From contig OX421961.1 in NCBI GenBank assembly GCA_949128115.1, forward strand, positions 89,201,277 through 89,265,276: a DNA stretch of 64,000 nucleotides, read 5' to 3'. Made by a program: the position numbers and the translations under genes. The DNA is from Anaspis maculata. Lineage: Eukaryota > Arthropoda > Insecta > Coleoptera > Scraptiidae. Under the pieces are notes generated by a model. That model searched no databases and had not been told where the DNA came from. It worked only from the letters and a program-made list of their open reading frames with translations. Shown here one piece after another: positions 1 to 10,905 of the stretch. Every line of letters starts with the position of its first letter. Position 1 is the first letter of the stretch.

Positions 1-1758
1 AGCAAACACGGCGTGATTCACCAGCATTGTTCTCTGGAATTATTTGTCTAAAACTCCAGAATCAACTGTTCTTTACCCTTTACTTCATATTCGAGCCAAG
101 GTACTGTTTAAATAATATAAAGATAATTTTCATACGTAATTTATTGTGCCTAAGTAAACACCAATTTACGTACAGTCTGAGGGGTTTATATTATCCTTCC
201 TTCTAAATCATCGAATTCAAACCTCATGTGACACAATTAGGCATAGGTAGATACAAAATGTATATACTTAGTACCTACCTGTACACGTGAACCTATTTAA
301 AGAACTGAACGCATACTGATGCTATTTTTCTTGGTAACGACAATAATTTATGATAATATCGATTAGGGTATCGTAGCAAATTGAATGAAGAATTTTCTAA
401 AACATGTGCATCAACATTCAACATATAGCAATATATAATATTCATCGATGTGCACAACGTATACCTATGTATATCGCATTAGGTATAAGAGTGTCAAATA
501 AAGTGGAGTGTTCCGCAGCTCACTAGATTAAATATGTACTATGTACACTGAAATCTTTGCCGTTTGTACGTGGAGGAGCGGAATTTTGAACAAACTGTAT
601 TTGGAGAGTATACAAAACGAAAGTATGCCTCAGTTTGGTCTGGAAATATTTACCGACAGTTATACATTTTCCTGCTAAATAAATTATTTTAGTAAATGTC
701 GGCATTATACACCAAGGAGGGAGCGAAAGTCAATGTTTGGTATGAGTGATGGAGGAATGTTTTAAAATGTTTGCCCTTCAAAAGTCTGCAGAATTATTCT
801 ACTTTTGAAGGGAAACTTGCTTTTGGCTAACGTTTAAAGATGTGAATAATGTTGAACAAAAAAATCCTCTTCGGCATTTTGAAATAATAATTTTCATATA
901 GGTAGAAATACCTAGTTAAATTATGCAGGTAGCAGTTTAGAGTCAATCATTCATGTATCTGTAAAAACAGGAGTAAAATACCACGTACCCCTGTGGTAAA
1001 GTTGTAGGTACCACATGTTTGAACAAGCGAACATAAGTTGTTTGAAATTATGGGTGGAAAGCACCCAGGAAATGTGATTTCAGCAAAGTTACCTGATAAT
1101 AATACCTATAATAATGACACGGCGTGTCAACTAAAATTTCCGGTGCAAATATATGCCTTTGTATTCATTCTTCGGAGTTTATCCATAGAAATTTTAAAGT
1201 CAACATTGCTTTGATTTCCTGACTACATAACGCCTCCACGCTTCTCAACAATGAACACGAGGGACAAACATCACCTAAAAAAAAGTTACACAGGATTACC
1301 TATGTCTAATGCTACTGCCTATTTTGACTTTTATAGAAAATACCACAAAAGGCATATACAAACGAGATGCACCTACTACACAACAAACTTTTCTTTGATT
1401 GTTGTATCGGATGTTCCGGTCATTTGTACTCCGCCATACAAAGGACAACACACCGCACTTTGTTGACGCCGGTAATATATGTGCTGGATAAATATTTTTT
1501 CTTTGATGTAATTGGAGAATTAACACGTTAGGTGTTGTTTGTGTTTTACCAACTAACAGAAAATAGAACTATGCATATGCAACGTGCACCCGTTTTATAT
1601 ACTACATATTAAGGCTATAATGTTCCAATCATCGACCAAGACCTGCAGGCTGCAGGGCAACGGCTGTGGATATGATCAAAGCCAGACTCTGCTTGGACCG
1701 CGCGGCGGAGTATACTTGGACAGGGAGCTGGTGCCTAAAAACTTACGTTATAAGTAAG
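1..1758. other. intergenic, no gene recognised
   Basis: AT-rich sequence with scattered short frames below 80 codons, none with domain-like composition or a convincing start context. Short TAGGTA/TACCTA motifs typical of some hemipteran genomes occur. No RNA gene, LTR or long inverted repeat was seen. Confidence 0.5.
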
Positions 1759-1926
1759 GTACAGGGTGATCACGCGAGAATTCACCCCCCTACTGAAGGC
1801 TTTCCCTTTGAGATAATTTGAAAGGGAAACAGCTTTTCTTGGACAATTTTTTCTGTGGATTTCAGAATTGGGACCTATAACCTGGGACCTACCGGGTGGG
1901 CCATAATAAACCGGAATACTTTTTTT

Positions 1927-2625
1927 TGCCTCTGAAATTTTTATTCACTGACCGATTTTGACGGGAATGATACCAACGGAAAGCCAATAGACTAGGTCGT
2001 ACACCACAAAAGTCAAAATGGCCGTCACTTCAAAATTCAAGATGGCGGAAATGTTTGAATATACACCTTCTTTTGTTTTCGTTCTTTTTGTTCAAAAGTT
2101 ACGGAAACTGTGAAAGCAACAACATAATCGGAAAGAATGGAGTTTTTTTCACAATTCAAGACCATTCGGAGCTTATTCGGTCCATTTGTTCTGGAGTTAT
2201 AGCGAAATTAAAAAAGGCCTACTTCACATGTTCTGACCAGAAATGATCGTTTTAAATTTTGGATTCCTGCCTATAAAATTTTTATTCCCTGATCGATTTT
2301 GACGGGAATGGTACCAACGGAAAGCCAATAGACTAGGTCGTACACCACAAAAGTCAAAATGGCCGTCACTTCAAAATTCAAGATGGCGGAGTTGTTTGAA
2401 TATACACCTTCTTTTGTTTTCATTCGTTGTGTTCAAAAGTTATGGAAACTGTAAAAACAACAGCATAATCAGAAAGAATGTAGTTTTTCTCACAATTCAA
2501 GACCATTCCGAGCTTACTTGGTCCATTCGTTTTGGAGCTATAGCGAAATTGAAAAAGGCCTACTTCACATGCTCTGACCAGAAATTATGGCTTTAAATTT
2601 TGGTTTCCTGCCTCCCAAATTTTTG
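1927..2625 (+). repeat. two direct copies of a ~340-bp unit
   Basis: Two head-to-tail copies (about 1927-2264 and 2269-2625) share the string GGAAAGCCAATAGACTAGG, a CAAAATGGCCGTCACTTC block, an ATATACACCTTCTTTTGTTTTC block and a CCTACTTCACATG block at the same spacing. They differ by scattered substitutions. Short frames inside them start at the same relative place in both copies and are not conserved as proteins. Confidence 0.8.
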
Positions 2626-2904
2626 TTTTTCGGGGCCGATTCCACAAAAATTGGTGTCAATACATACCCAATAATTACCTAAATGAGTTTTATGGACAAT
2701 ATCATGACGATCAAAAGAACCTGATTCTTTTCAAGGCTTTGCGCATCATAACGAAAAGTGCGAAATCACTGGTGGACGCCCTACCCACGTTTTCGCGCAA
2801 CGGGTAGGGAGATGGCTCTGACAAACAAAACTGTTTGCTAGTAAACAAATCTTTTGACAACTTTCTTTTTACAAGCCGTGAGTTTTCTCATCGTAGTAAA
2901 AAAT

Positions 2905-3083
2905 ATGTTGTCTGAAGAAGACAAGATTCTTATCAAGGAGGAATGAATGAATGCGGGTCGTACTGTCGCCCAAATTATCTCCGATTAGGAAAGTCAGGAG
3001 AACGGAGGTTTCGGAAGTACTCTCTACGACTTGGCAAAAAAAATTAGGGACACGGGGTCAGTCGATCGGAGGCATGGTGGTAG
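2905..3083 (+). pseudogene. transposase N-terminal helix-turn-helix fragment
   Basis: One frame reads on from ATG 2905 through two in-frame stops (TGA near 2944 and TAG near 2986). It encodes an acidic-basic N-terminus, then a segment ending in IRDTGSVDRRHGG. That pattern, a second helix followed by TGSV-(D/E)-R/K and a basic-glycine tail, is characteristic of the DNA-binding HTH of Tc1/mariner-like and related DDE transposases. No catalytic domain follows: the sequence runs straight into an inverted copy of the flanking unit. It is a dead internal fragment in the centre of the foldback. The family assignment rests on the HTH tail alone. Confidence 0.5.
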
Positions 3084-3091
3084 CCATTCCT

Positions 3092-3745
3092 GGTCAGAAC
3101 ATGTGAAGTAGGCCTTTTTTTAATTTCGCTATTACTCCAGAACGAATGAACCGAATAAGCTCGGAATGGTCTTGAATTGTGAGAAAAACTCCATTCTTCC
3201 CGATTATGTTGTTGTTTTCACAGTTTCCGTAACTTTTGAACAAAAAGAACGGAAACAAAAGAAGGTGTATATTTCAAACAATTCCGCTATCTTAAATTTT
3301 GAAGTGACAGCCATTTTGACTCTAGTGGTGTACGACCTAGTCTATTAGCTTTCTGTTGGTACCATTTTCGTCAAAATCGGACAGGTAATAAAAATTTTAT
3401 ACGCAGGAAACTAAAATTTAAAACCATCATTTCTGGTCAGAACATGTGAAGTAGGCCTTTTTTCATTTTGCTATAACTCCAGAACGAATGGACCGAATAA
3501 GCTCGGAATGGTTTTGAATTGTGAGAAAAACTCTATTCTTTCCGATCATGTTGTTGTTTTCACGGTTTCCATAACTTTTGAACAAGAAGAACGAAAACAA
3601 AAGAAGGTGTATATTCAAACATTTCCGCCATCTTGAATTTTGAAGTGACGGCCATTTTGACTTTTGTGGTGTACGACCTAGTCTATTGGCTTTCCGTTGG
3701 TACCATTCTCGTCAAAATCGGTCAGGGAATAAAAATTTAATAGGC
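3092..3745 (-). repeat. two inverted copies of the ~340-bp unit
   Basis: Copies at about 3092-3431 and 3438-3745 are reverse complements of the two units at 1927-2625, so the array is unit-unit-centre-inverted unit-inverted unit. The CCTAGTCTATTGGCTTTCC block at 3677 is the reverse complement of the block at about 1983. Confidence 0.8.
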
Positions 3746-3790
3746 AAAAAAAAGTATTCCGGTTTATTATGGCCCACCCGGTATATTATA

Positions 3791-3921
3791 CGGGGTGTTT
3801 ATAAGTAACTGCGATCGCGGCAGGCATGGGTCAGGCCGAAAAACGCAGTAACAGGCGCAATTGTAGTGATCGAAAGCGGATTCCAAAGGCAATGCGATCA
3901 CAATCATTTATAAACACCCGG
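3791..3921. mobile_element. 131-bp TIR element (MITE), copy 1
   Basis: Begins CGGGGTGTTTATAAG and ends TTATAAACACCCG, with an internal GCGATCGCGGCAGGC and a near-complementary second half. A second copy lies at 4693-4822. It has no coding capacity. The transposase family is not assignable because no clear target duplication is visible. Confidence 0.7.
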
Positions 3922-3939
3922 TATTTCACAAGCTATAAT

Positions 3940-4369
3940 TTTTGCGACACCCTGTATATTTGAATTAAAATCGATGTAGTTTTTCATTCTGAATACAAAT
4001 ATATCAGTGTTGAGTTTTTTCCAAAGGCAAATTGTCAAAAAATTCTCAAAAATTCTGTAATACTGGCCTAAATTTACATTTATTTGGCTAAAAAAGTTCT
4101 GAAAGACCTCACAATTTTTTCCCTAGTGCAAGGCCTATATTTGAGTTTTAAAAAAAGATATCTTTCCAGAAAACAAAATCAACCAAATTTGAGAAATTTT
4201 CTATTGAAATATTTAAACGTAAATTTAGGCCAGTATTACAGAATTTTTGAGAATTTTTTGACAATTTGCTTTTGCAAATAACTCAACACTGTGGTATATA
4301 TTTGTATTCGGAATGAAAAACTACATCGATTGCAATTCAGTACCGGGTACTGGGTACAGGGGTGTCGCA
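3940..4369. repeat. 430-bp hairpin
   Basis: The segment 3940-4084 (GCGACACCCTGTAT through CTGTAATACTGGCC) is repeated as its reverse complement at about 4211-4369, with a short unpaired centre. It lies inside the larger foldback and was probably a separate insertion. Frames here are by-products of the palindrome. Confidence 0.75.
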
Positions 4370-4692
4370 TCAACAAAAAAAGTTTTCTGCAACACCCTAT
4401 ATAATATTATATTAGTATTTTATAGCTTGTATAATATTATAGGCCCCAATTTTGAAATCTACAGGAAAATTGTTCAAGAAAACTTTTTCCCTTTCAAATT
4501 ATCTCAAAGGCAAAGGGGAAGCCTCCAGTAGGGGGGTGAATTCTCCCGTGATTACCTTGTACATGATTTTAACCGTAAAGGCCTAATGTGCGTGCGTTGA
4601 TAAGCTTGTTAAAAATTGCTTTGTCTTACATGTCAGTCCGTTACGGGAGTTCAGTTTTCGAGAAAATGACCAAAAATTTACGTCATAAGGTA

Positions 4693-4822
4693 CCGGGTGT
4701 TTATAAATGTCTGTGATCGCGACAGGCTTTGGTCAGGCCAAAAGTCGCGGTGAAAGGCACGATTTGAAAAAGTGGTAGGAGATTCCAAAGGCGATATGAT
4801 AACAGACATTTATAAACACCCG
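4693..4822. mobile_element. 130-bp TIR element (MITE), copy 2
   Basis: TIRs CCGGGTGTTTATAAATG and CATTTATAAACACCCGG flank a core with GTGATCGCGACAGGC and GATTCCAAAGGCG, matching the element at 3791-3921 in length and order. The better-preserved TIRs suggest this is the younger copy. Confidence 0.75.
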
Positions 4823-4997
4823 GAACATGAACGAAACCAACAAGATTTTGTGTGGGAACATCCCCTTTAGTCAAAAATCTGGTCGTAAAACAGAAGCTTT
4901 CGGTCCATAAGACAAGTTTGAAAAATTTATTCAAACAAAGACCAACATTTATCAATTTTTTCACAGGCGTTTTGTTGACTAACCCATCAAGTGTGAT

Positions 4998-5021
4998 TTA
5001 TATATATATATATATATATAT
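4998..5021. repeat. (TA)n microsatellite
   Basis: An uninterrupted TA dinucleotide run of about 12 units. Confidence 0.95.
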
Positions 5022-5261
5022 TTGTAATAAGGATGAAAAACGAAATCGATTTCCATGTTAAAATACAGGGTGTACCATTTGAGAAATTTTGTTCGATATT
5101 GCATCCTGTAAGGGATGTACCATTGAAATTTTTTGTGGATAGATTCGAAACCGACGTGAAAAATCATGTGAGAATCGTTTTTCGTTTTTGAAATTATGTC
5201 AAAGGTGAAGTCTCCAGGAGAAGGTAAATTTTGGCCCTTTTTGAGAATTTCAAACTTGTCT

Positions 5262-5447
5262 TAAGGCCGCTTTATGATATTACGCAACGCAACCGCAACG
5301 CAGAGCGCAACTTTTTTGATTGGCTCGCAAGCCTTTTGCGTCGTTGTGATGGCTTTGCGAATACCTTGCGAGCCAATCAGAAACGTTGCGCTCTGCGTTG
5401 CGGTTGCGTTGCGAATGCTGCGAATTTTCATAGAGCGGGCATTCTGG
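5262..5447. mobile_element. 186-bp MITE with long TIRs
   Basis: Starts CCGCTTTATGA and ends TCATAGAGCGG. Inner arms carry GCAACGCAACCGCAACGCAG and its complement, then TTGATTGGCTCGCAAG and its complement. Local GC is well above the surroundings. The apparent long frames on both strands reflect the palindrome and not protein coding. Confidence 0.75.
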
Positions 5448-5541
5448 GCCGAGACTCCGAGAGCCCCCAAAAATTTTGTCTTAGGACCCGATTTTTGATT
5501 AAGGGAATGTTTCCACACAAAAGCCCGTTGGTTTCATTCAT

Positions 5542-5756
5542 GTACAGTTGGGAGCGAAATGATTCATACGGCACCGCTAGGAAGTCGGCTGGATTTCAGA
5601 AATGTTAGCTGCTTGGATCGTTCTTGAGTGCCAGTTTTGATTACGATCAATCCCTTATCAAAACTGGCATTCAAGAACAATCCAAACAGCTAACATTTCT
5701 GAGATTCAGCCGACTTCCTAGCGATGCCGTATGAATCATTTCGCTCCCAACTGTAC
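5542..5756. repeat. 215-bp near-perfect hairpin
   Basis: Left arm 5542-5639 (GTACAGTTGGGAGCGAAATG) and right arm 5658-5756 (CATTTCGCTCCCAACTGTAC) are almost exactly complementary over about 98 bp, with an 18-bp spacer. No coding potential. Confidence 0.85.
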
Positions 5757-6776
5757 CTTATGACGTGAATTTTGGCCCTTTTTCGAAGCTTATACCAGCC
5801 TAAAGCCCCCGGTCTGACATGTGAGACAAAGACATTTTCAACAACCTTATCAACGCCCATTAGACCTTTAGGGTTAAAATCATGTACCTTATGACGTAAC
5901 TTTTGAGACACCATCGTCACCAGCACCAGCTGCCTGTTCAACTGGAAAGTGGAAAGCGTGCAGTACAACATACAGTGCGCGTCAAAAGTTTGGAATAATG
6001 GATTATCTTTTCTTTTCTGTCAGGAGCATCGAAAAACTCTTGGACAAGTCAAATTGAATTTTTTTCGAAAAAACATTTTCCAATTATTTTTATTCTTCTA
6101 CCCCTTCTCGTTTTCAAGCAATGACGTCATCGATATTGTTTCTTAAAAAGCAACCCCCTGTTTTTTTTTTATAGATTTGGATAGATTATAAAATTCTGAT
6201 TTCAACAATATGTATACACATGCCATTTGGGTCAATAGTTTTTGATATAATTATGTTTTTGATATCGAAAACAGGTGAAATTTTGAAACTAAATCTGAGC
6301 CAAATGCTTGTGCTGTGCTGGACTTCTTGTTTCAGCGGTAAAGGTTAAGTAAGTCTTGGTGAAATTTCCCGGAATATTGCAGTCTTTTCGGTTTTCGAAT
6401 GTTTTTGAAAGATCGATTTTTTTTCTGATGTAAAATGGACCTTACAGAAGAAGCGTCTCTCTTGTGTGTGGAACGCGGACCGGTTATTCGAGGGAAAATT
6501 ATTGAATTTGCAATTTTTAATCGGAGTTCTCTTATTTTCAGACATTTTGCACTTTCAAAACGCATTGAAAATTTCAAAAATTTCCTTGAAATATTCAAGT
6601 TTGACATTGTTCCACACAACTTCAGACATTTAACCAAAAGATAGTTTCAACTTTACTAAAATACAATTATCAGCAACCTCAGCAAAATGTAAGAAGAAAA
6701 ACGCCTTCAACAGCCCTCGGCTGTCCCCGAACACTACGCTCTTATTAAGAGCCATCAAGCTGCTTTTGCTTCTCAT
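5757..6776. other. intergenic, no gene recognised
   Basis: Contains motifs shared with the preceding foldback region (CCTTATGACGT near 5756 and 5886). Otherwise AT-rich unique-looking sequence without a supported gene. Confidence 0.45.
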
Positions 6777-9700
6777 CAGGGGCGGACTGGACAGGGGGGC
6801 TAGGGGGCGATCGCCCCCGGGACCACCTACATCGGCGGGACCAAATTTTTGTCCTTTTTTTTTGTAAAATAATATTTGTAGGCCTCTTTTCTTTTGTGCA
6901 TTTGAGTCGGAAAAAAGTGAACATTCCCAATGCCCCTTGTTTTAATTTTTATCATTTGGTATTGGCCCCATGTTCATTTTATTTTTGTTTCCATTACATA
7001 AAAGTGAAAAACTACAAAAAAATTCTGCGTCGCATTATCTTTGACAATTGTACCCTCTATCTTCTTATGCATGCTAAGTCCCAATAAGAAAAGCACCGAA
7101 TTTCCATTATTTTAGCTTTTGTTCTGATCCTTTTCCGGGATCATTCGGGGGCCAAAAGCTTAATAGTCCTGGCAATGAACGCTCAAAAAGGGTGTCTAGA
7201 AGGAAATGCTGAGATCCTAATTTTTGGCTTCAGGGCTGTGTTTGGACTTGTTAGGAGGTAAACATACCAAAAGTCCCTGGACCTAGGGGGTGAGGGAGTA
7301 CAGGGGGGCACGAGGAAGGTACCGGTCTTTTGTTTTTCGCCTATATCTCAAAAACGGTTGGTCCTGGTCAAAAAGTGGTCGTATTAAAATTGAAGCTGAC
7401 AAAATTTCCTACAAGAATGATCATTCAATTTTTTTCATATATGTTATATTTTTTGAGCAATACGCTCTTGAAAATCGCAGAGTTTCAAAATTTTCAAATT
7501 TTCTGTGTTTTGGAGCACGTTTTTTTGTAAATTTTGCCTCGTAACTTCTTTACCGCTCATTTGAGAAGAAAGTGGTTCCATAGAAAGTGGTAGAGCAATA
7601 AATTTCCTTTAAAATGAGTATATTATTTAATATATTACTTGACGTGATCAAAAGTTAGAGCAATTTGAAAACTTCGAGACATATGACACAAAATGGTGTA
7701 TTGCACTTTCTCGCGTTATATTTCAATGAGTATAATGATTCCGTTGTAGAAATGTTATATTGTGGTGTATTTACACCGTAATACGTGGAGAGAAAGTTAT
7801 ACCTATGGTTAATAAGGTATTGTATTTGAAAAAAATGAATTGTTTCCAAATCATCTTATTGTGGAAATCGTCAATTAAGCTTCACTTTAAGCTCCATCAT
7901 CCAAGTTTGGTCTTGATAACCGAGGCCGGTTTTATATTTCCAGCAGGAAGATTTCCAGGAAATTGGAGAAAAATTGTTGGAAAATGTTCAAGAACCAGTT
8001 ATCTGTTCTTTAAAAACAAATGGTGGAAATGTGTTCACAGAATTGAAAGTTGGAAAATTTCCAGTTTTTCCAGAGAAGGAAACTCGAGCACCGTGGATCC
8101 AATTTTGAAAATTTTTCCTCCAAAAATTAATTCAATCTTTTCTCCAACTTTCATTCGCAGCATGTCTGCACCTAAAATGAATATTCCGTGGAGCTTACCG
8201 CATGTTGAAGATTGCACTGCAGTTTTTTCAAATTCACGGAATGTGCTAATTTCATATTGAAAAAATTACGGTCGGAAAACCGAAGCTATGTTGATTTTGA
8301 AAATAGATCTACACGATGCCCAGTTCAATTTACTACCGATATCAGTTGAATTTTTTTGGAAGAAGTCGATCCTCTAGCAGGAATGAATTTTTGAGTGGAG
8401 TCCTGCATCAAAAGCGAGTCATCCTGGTCGAAATCCGGGTGAGAGGCCCTCTCGAGTGGCAACGGCTAGGAGAAATTTTGAAAATTCATAACGCCCAACG
8501 GGAAAATGGTGCAAAACTGCAACTGCAGACTTGATTTGACTCTTATGCTTTGTTGCTTCCTGCCAAATTTGGTCCCAATCCATCGGATAAATTTTGAATG
8601 ATTGAATGGTAAAGTTTCAAACTTTGACATTTTTTATTATTTGACAGATGACAGATAGGTTGATATTTTCAACTGTTATGAATACAGTTTTTTATGGGCT
8701 TCCAAACGGCATTTTGAAAGTCAAGTTTTGTGAAATATAGCTTCTGTCATTTTTTGATAGTGACACTTCCGTTTGACAGATGGCAGCAAAAAACTGATCA
8801 GCTCATTAAACAGCAAGATCCTGTCAGTATACCAAATTTCAAGTCGATCAGACTACCGGTTCGGTAGCTATCGTGTCAGAACGTTTTTCCTGCATCCTGC
8901 ATCATCACATAACTTTTCCTTGGACGGGCCGGAAAAGTAAAATAGATCACTCTTGTAGGAAATTTTGTCAGCTTCAATTTTTACACGATCACTTTTTGAC
9001 TAGGGCCAATCGTTTTTGAGATATAACCGAAAAACCGAAAACCGGTACCTTCTTCGTGCCCCCCTGGACCCCCCTCACCCCCTAAGTTTGGGGACTTTTG
9101 GTATGCTTACCTCCTAACAAGTCCAAACACAGCCCTGAAGTCAAAAATTGGGATCTCGGCATTTCCCTCTAGACCCCCTTCATTGACTGGACTATAAATG
9201 ATACGAATATGTAATATCATTATGCAATAATGATTATGGAATGTTAATGTTATAGTTGTTTTGTTATTGATTTGTGCCTTGAAAAATTCTTTGTTGGCCC
9301 CGTTCATTTCTTCTTGCATTGAATCAAAAGAGCAAAGATTCTTGTTGCATCTTGTACCGAACCTATCGGACCAATTCCGCCGCCTCCAACAGTTGTAATT
9401 CTTTTTTTTTTTTGACGTTAACACTTAGAAAACGAATAGTTGTGTTCTACTGATCAGTTTAGAACAGTTTCTATTTTTTTGAGCCTGATGCTGCGCCTTG
9501 CTCCCCCCCCCTTCCTGAAACCCTGCGTCTCGTATTATCAGCAAAAAATATAAAAATCGATAAGCCTCTCTTTCTATACCGGAGTGTTTTATCATAAACT
9601 ATCCAACATTCTAAATTTACATAGATTCGATCATTCTACATGATGAAAGATGTGGTTATTATTATCATTATTATCATTATTTTTGAAAAATTTCCGCCTG

Positions 9701-9793
9701 CGGCGCAGTTTACCTAACTCGTCTTTTCTTGACGACCATAGTTTACATTTACTTTATAAGCCCCCGGGCCCAATCCCATGCAGTCCGCCCCTG
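6777..9793. mobile_element. 3.0-kb nonautonomous hAT-type element
   Basis: Termini CAGGGGCGGACTGG (6777) and CAGTCCGCCCCTG (ending 9793) form terminal inverted repeats. Perfect 8-bp duplications CTTCTCAT flank them at 6769-6776 and 9794-9801, the hallmark of hAT insertion. No transposase is recognisable inside; the interior is mostly a nested foldback (7177-9183). The same TIR occurs on the shorter element at 17125-17541, so this is a family. Confidence 0.85.
7177..9183. repeat. 2.0-kb foldback nested in the hAT element, arms ~250 bp
   Basis: Left arm about 7177-7425 and right arm about 8931-9183 are reverse complements. Shared blocks include GTGTTTGGACTTGTTAGGAGG, the CCAAAAGTCCC/GGGACTTTTGG block and the GACAAAATTTCCTACAAGA block, in mirrored order. 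The 1.5-kb centre includes a stretch (about 7870-8095) that recurs at about 49030-49250, so it holds dispersed repeat material. The long frame at 7760-8260 overlaps that repeat and is not taken as a gene. Confidence 0.75.
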
Positions 9794-9816
9794 CTTCTCA
9801 TCCTTTAAGCCTTTAA

Positions 9817-9957
9817 GGCCCAGTCTTACGAAACCAGGAAAAGCTCGGTATAACTATACTCGGTACAATCTCCTAGGTTTCCTTTGTCCTCGCAAGCATG
9901 CCATTTATCCCAGGCTTATATTCGAATAACGCTATTCCAGTTTCGTAAGACTGGGCC
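9817..9957. mobile_element. 141-bp PIF/Harbinger-like MITE
   Basis: TIRs GGCCCAGTCTTACGAAAC and GTTTCGTAAGACTGGGCC bound the element, flanked by TAA at 9814-9816 and 9958-9960. A 3-bp TWA duplication with GG-starting TIRs fits PIF/Harbinger. Noncoding. Confidence 0.75.
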
Positions 9958-10591
9958 TAAATAAAATGTACCTTTAACCAGCCAGCCAGATTAGATCCTG
10001 AAGCGCAGCTGACTGAGGTGATCTGAGGTGCTGAAGCTGAAGCGGTTCTCTCAACTCAACCTTGGTTTATACATAATTTGGTATGCTTATTCAAAAAAAA
10101 ATATATTGGAATACTCAAGTATGTACATGGTCCGCCATAATGTGGTGATCTGATTTTGTGAGGATTTTTCTTACAAAGTATACTTCTGTCATTAGCTCCT
10201 GGTTCCTGGCAAAAACTGATTCTTGAAGCTTCAAGGTTTGGGGCTATGAACGGGTGAAGCTTACCAGTTGTAGAGCTGTCGTTGTGCTTTTTGAAGGAGT
10301 CTCGTCACGTTTATTTCAATTCAGACTATTCAGAGATAATCCAGACGGCATCGGCATAAGGAGCGGAGTGTTAAACCCGCTACAACACAACACATCAAAC
10401 GAAATGAGAAGAAAATGAGGTATATAGCGGAAAAGGTTATCATCTTGTCATATGGATATCGTCTATTGTGAGTGGGAAAGGGGGATTCAATATCCCGCTG
10501 ACCTCTGAATCCTGTTCAAATTCAAAAACTGACAAAACTTTCTCAAACCACAGCTCCATTCGCGATTTGAATTAATTTTTCCCGCCACAAG

Positions 10592-10905
10592 ATGGCTGCC
10601 AAAAGCGGTAGCGTTGATGATGATTGGTTATTCCGAATCATTGTGTTGAAACTCTCAGCTGTAAAAAAACTCCGCCTGTTCATAAGACAAATCTTGATAC
10701 TTCAATAAATCCATTTATTAACAAATGTGTCGAAAGCAGCAATGTAAAACAATCTGATCTGGTTTCAAGTTGGAGAAAAGAATGGATGGTGCTATTAGAA
10801 GCTGGGAATTTTTGAGCTAGAAATTTCTGAACATGGACTCTCTAGGATTATAAAATACCTTAAGCTAAGGTCACTGTAGAGCATCAATAAATGAATAAAC
10901 AAACA
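10592..10905 (+). pseudogene. possible processed gene fragment, product unknown
   Basis: An ATG at 10592 in good context (CACAAGATGG) opens a frame beginning MAAKSGSVDDDW that soon loses coding character. A neighbouring frame (from about 10624) then encodes a protein-like stretch ending DLVSSWRKEWMVLLEAGNF, with a TGA at 10813. Coding-like sequence continues briefly after that stop, and an A-rich tail with AATAAATGAATAAAC follows near 10885-10905. Start, frameshift, stop and A-rich end without introns resemble a decayed retrocopy. I do not recognise the source gene. It could be chance. Confidence 0.25.

Larger units (their letters stand above)
1759..4562. repeat. 2.8-kb foldback element, outer arms ~130 bp
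   Basis: The sequence from 1759 (GTACAGGGTGATCACG) to about 1890 reappears as its reverse complement at about 4437-4562 (ending CGTGATTACCTTGTAC), including the CACCCCCCTACT and CCCTTTGAGATAATTTGAAAGGG blocks in matched order. Between the arms lie two direct and two inverted copies of a ~350-bp unit, a dead transposase fragment, a 131-bp TIR element and a smaller hairpin. This looks like a composite foldback or nonautonomous TIR transposon grown by nested insertion and duplication. No target duplication could be fixed. Confidence 0.75.
4824..5545. repeat. 720-bp foldback with ~70-bp arms
   Basis: Left arm 4824-4892 (ACATGAACGAAACCAAC, then TGTGTGGGAACAT) is the reverse complement of right arm 5478-5545 (ATGTTTCCACACA, then TTGGTTTCATTCATGT). 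The interior holds a (TA)n run and a separate GC-richer MITE at 5262-5447. Confidence 0.65.

Noticed and set aside
5231..5608. 125-codon plus-strand frame and overlapping minus-strand frames
   Set aside because: They lie across a GC-richer palindromic MITE; the frames on both strands mirror each other because of the inverted repeat.
7760..8260. 166-codon plus-strand frame
   Set aside because: It overlaps a dispersed repeat (related to about 49030-49250) in the centre of a foldback. The related copy does not keep the frame, and no domain is visible.
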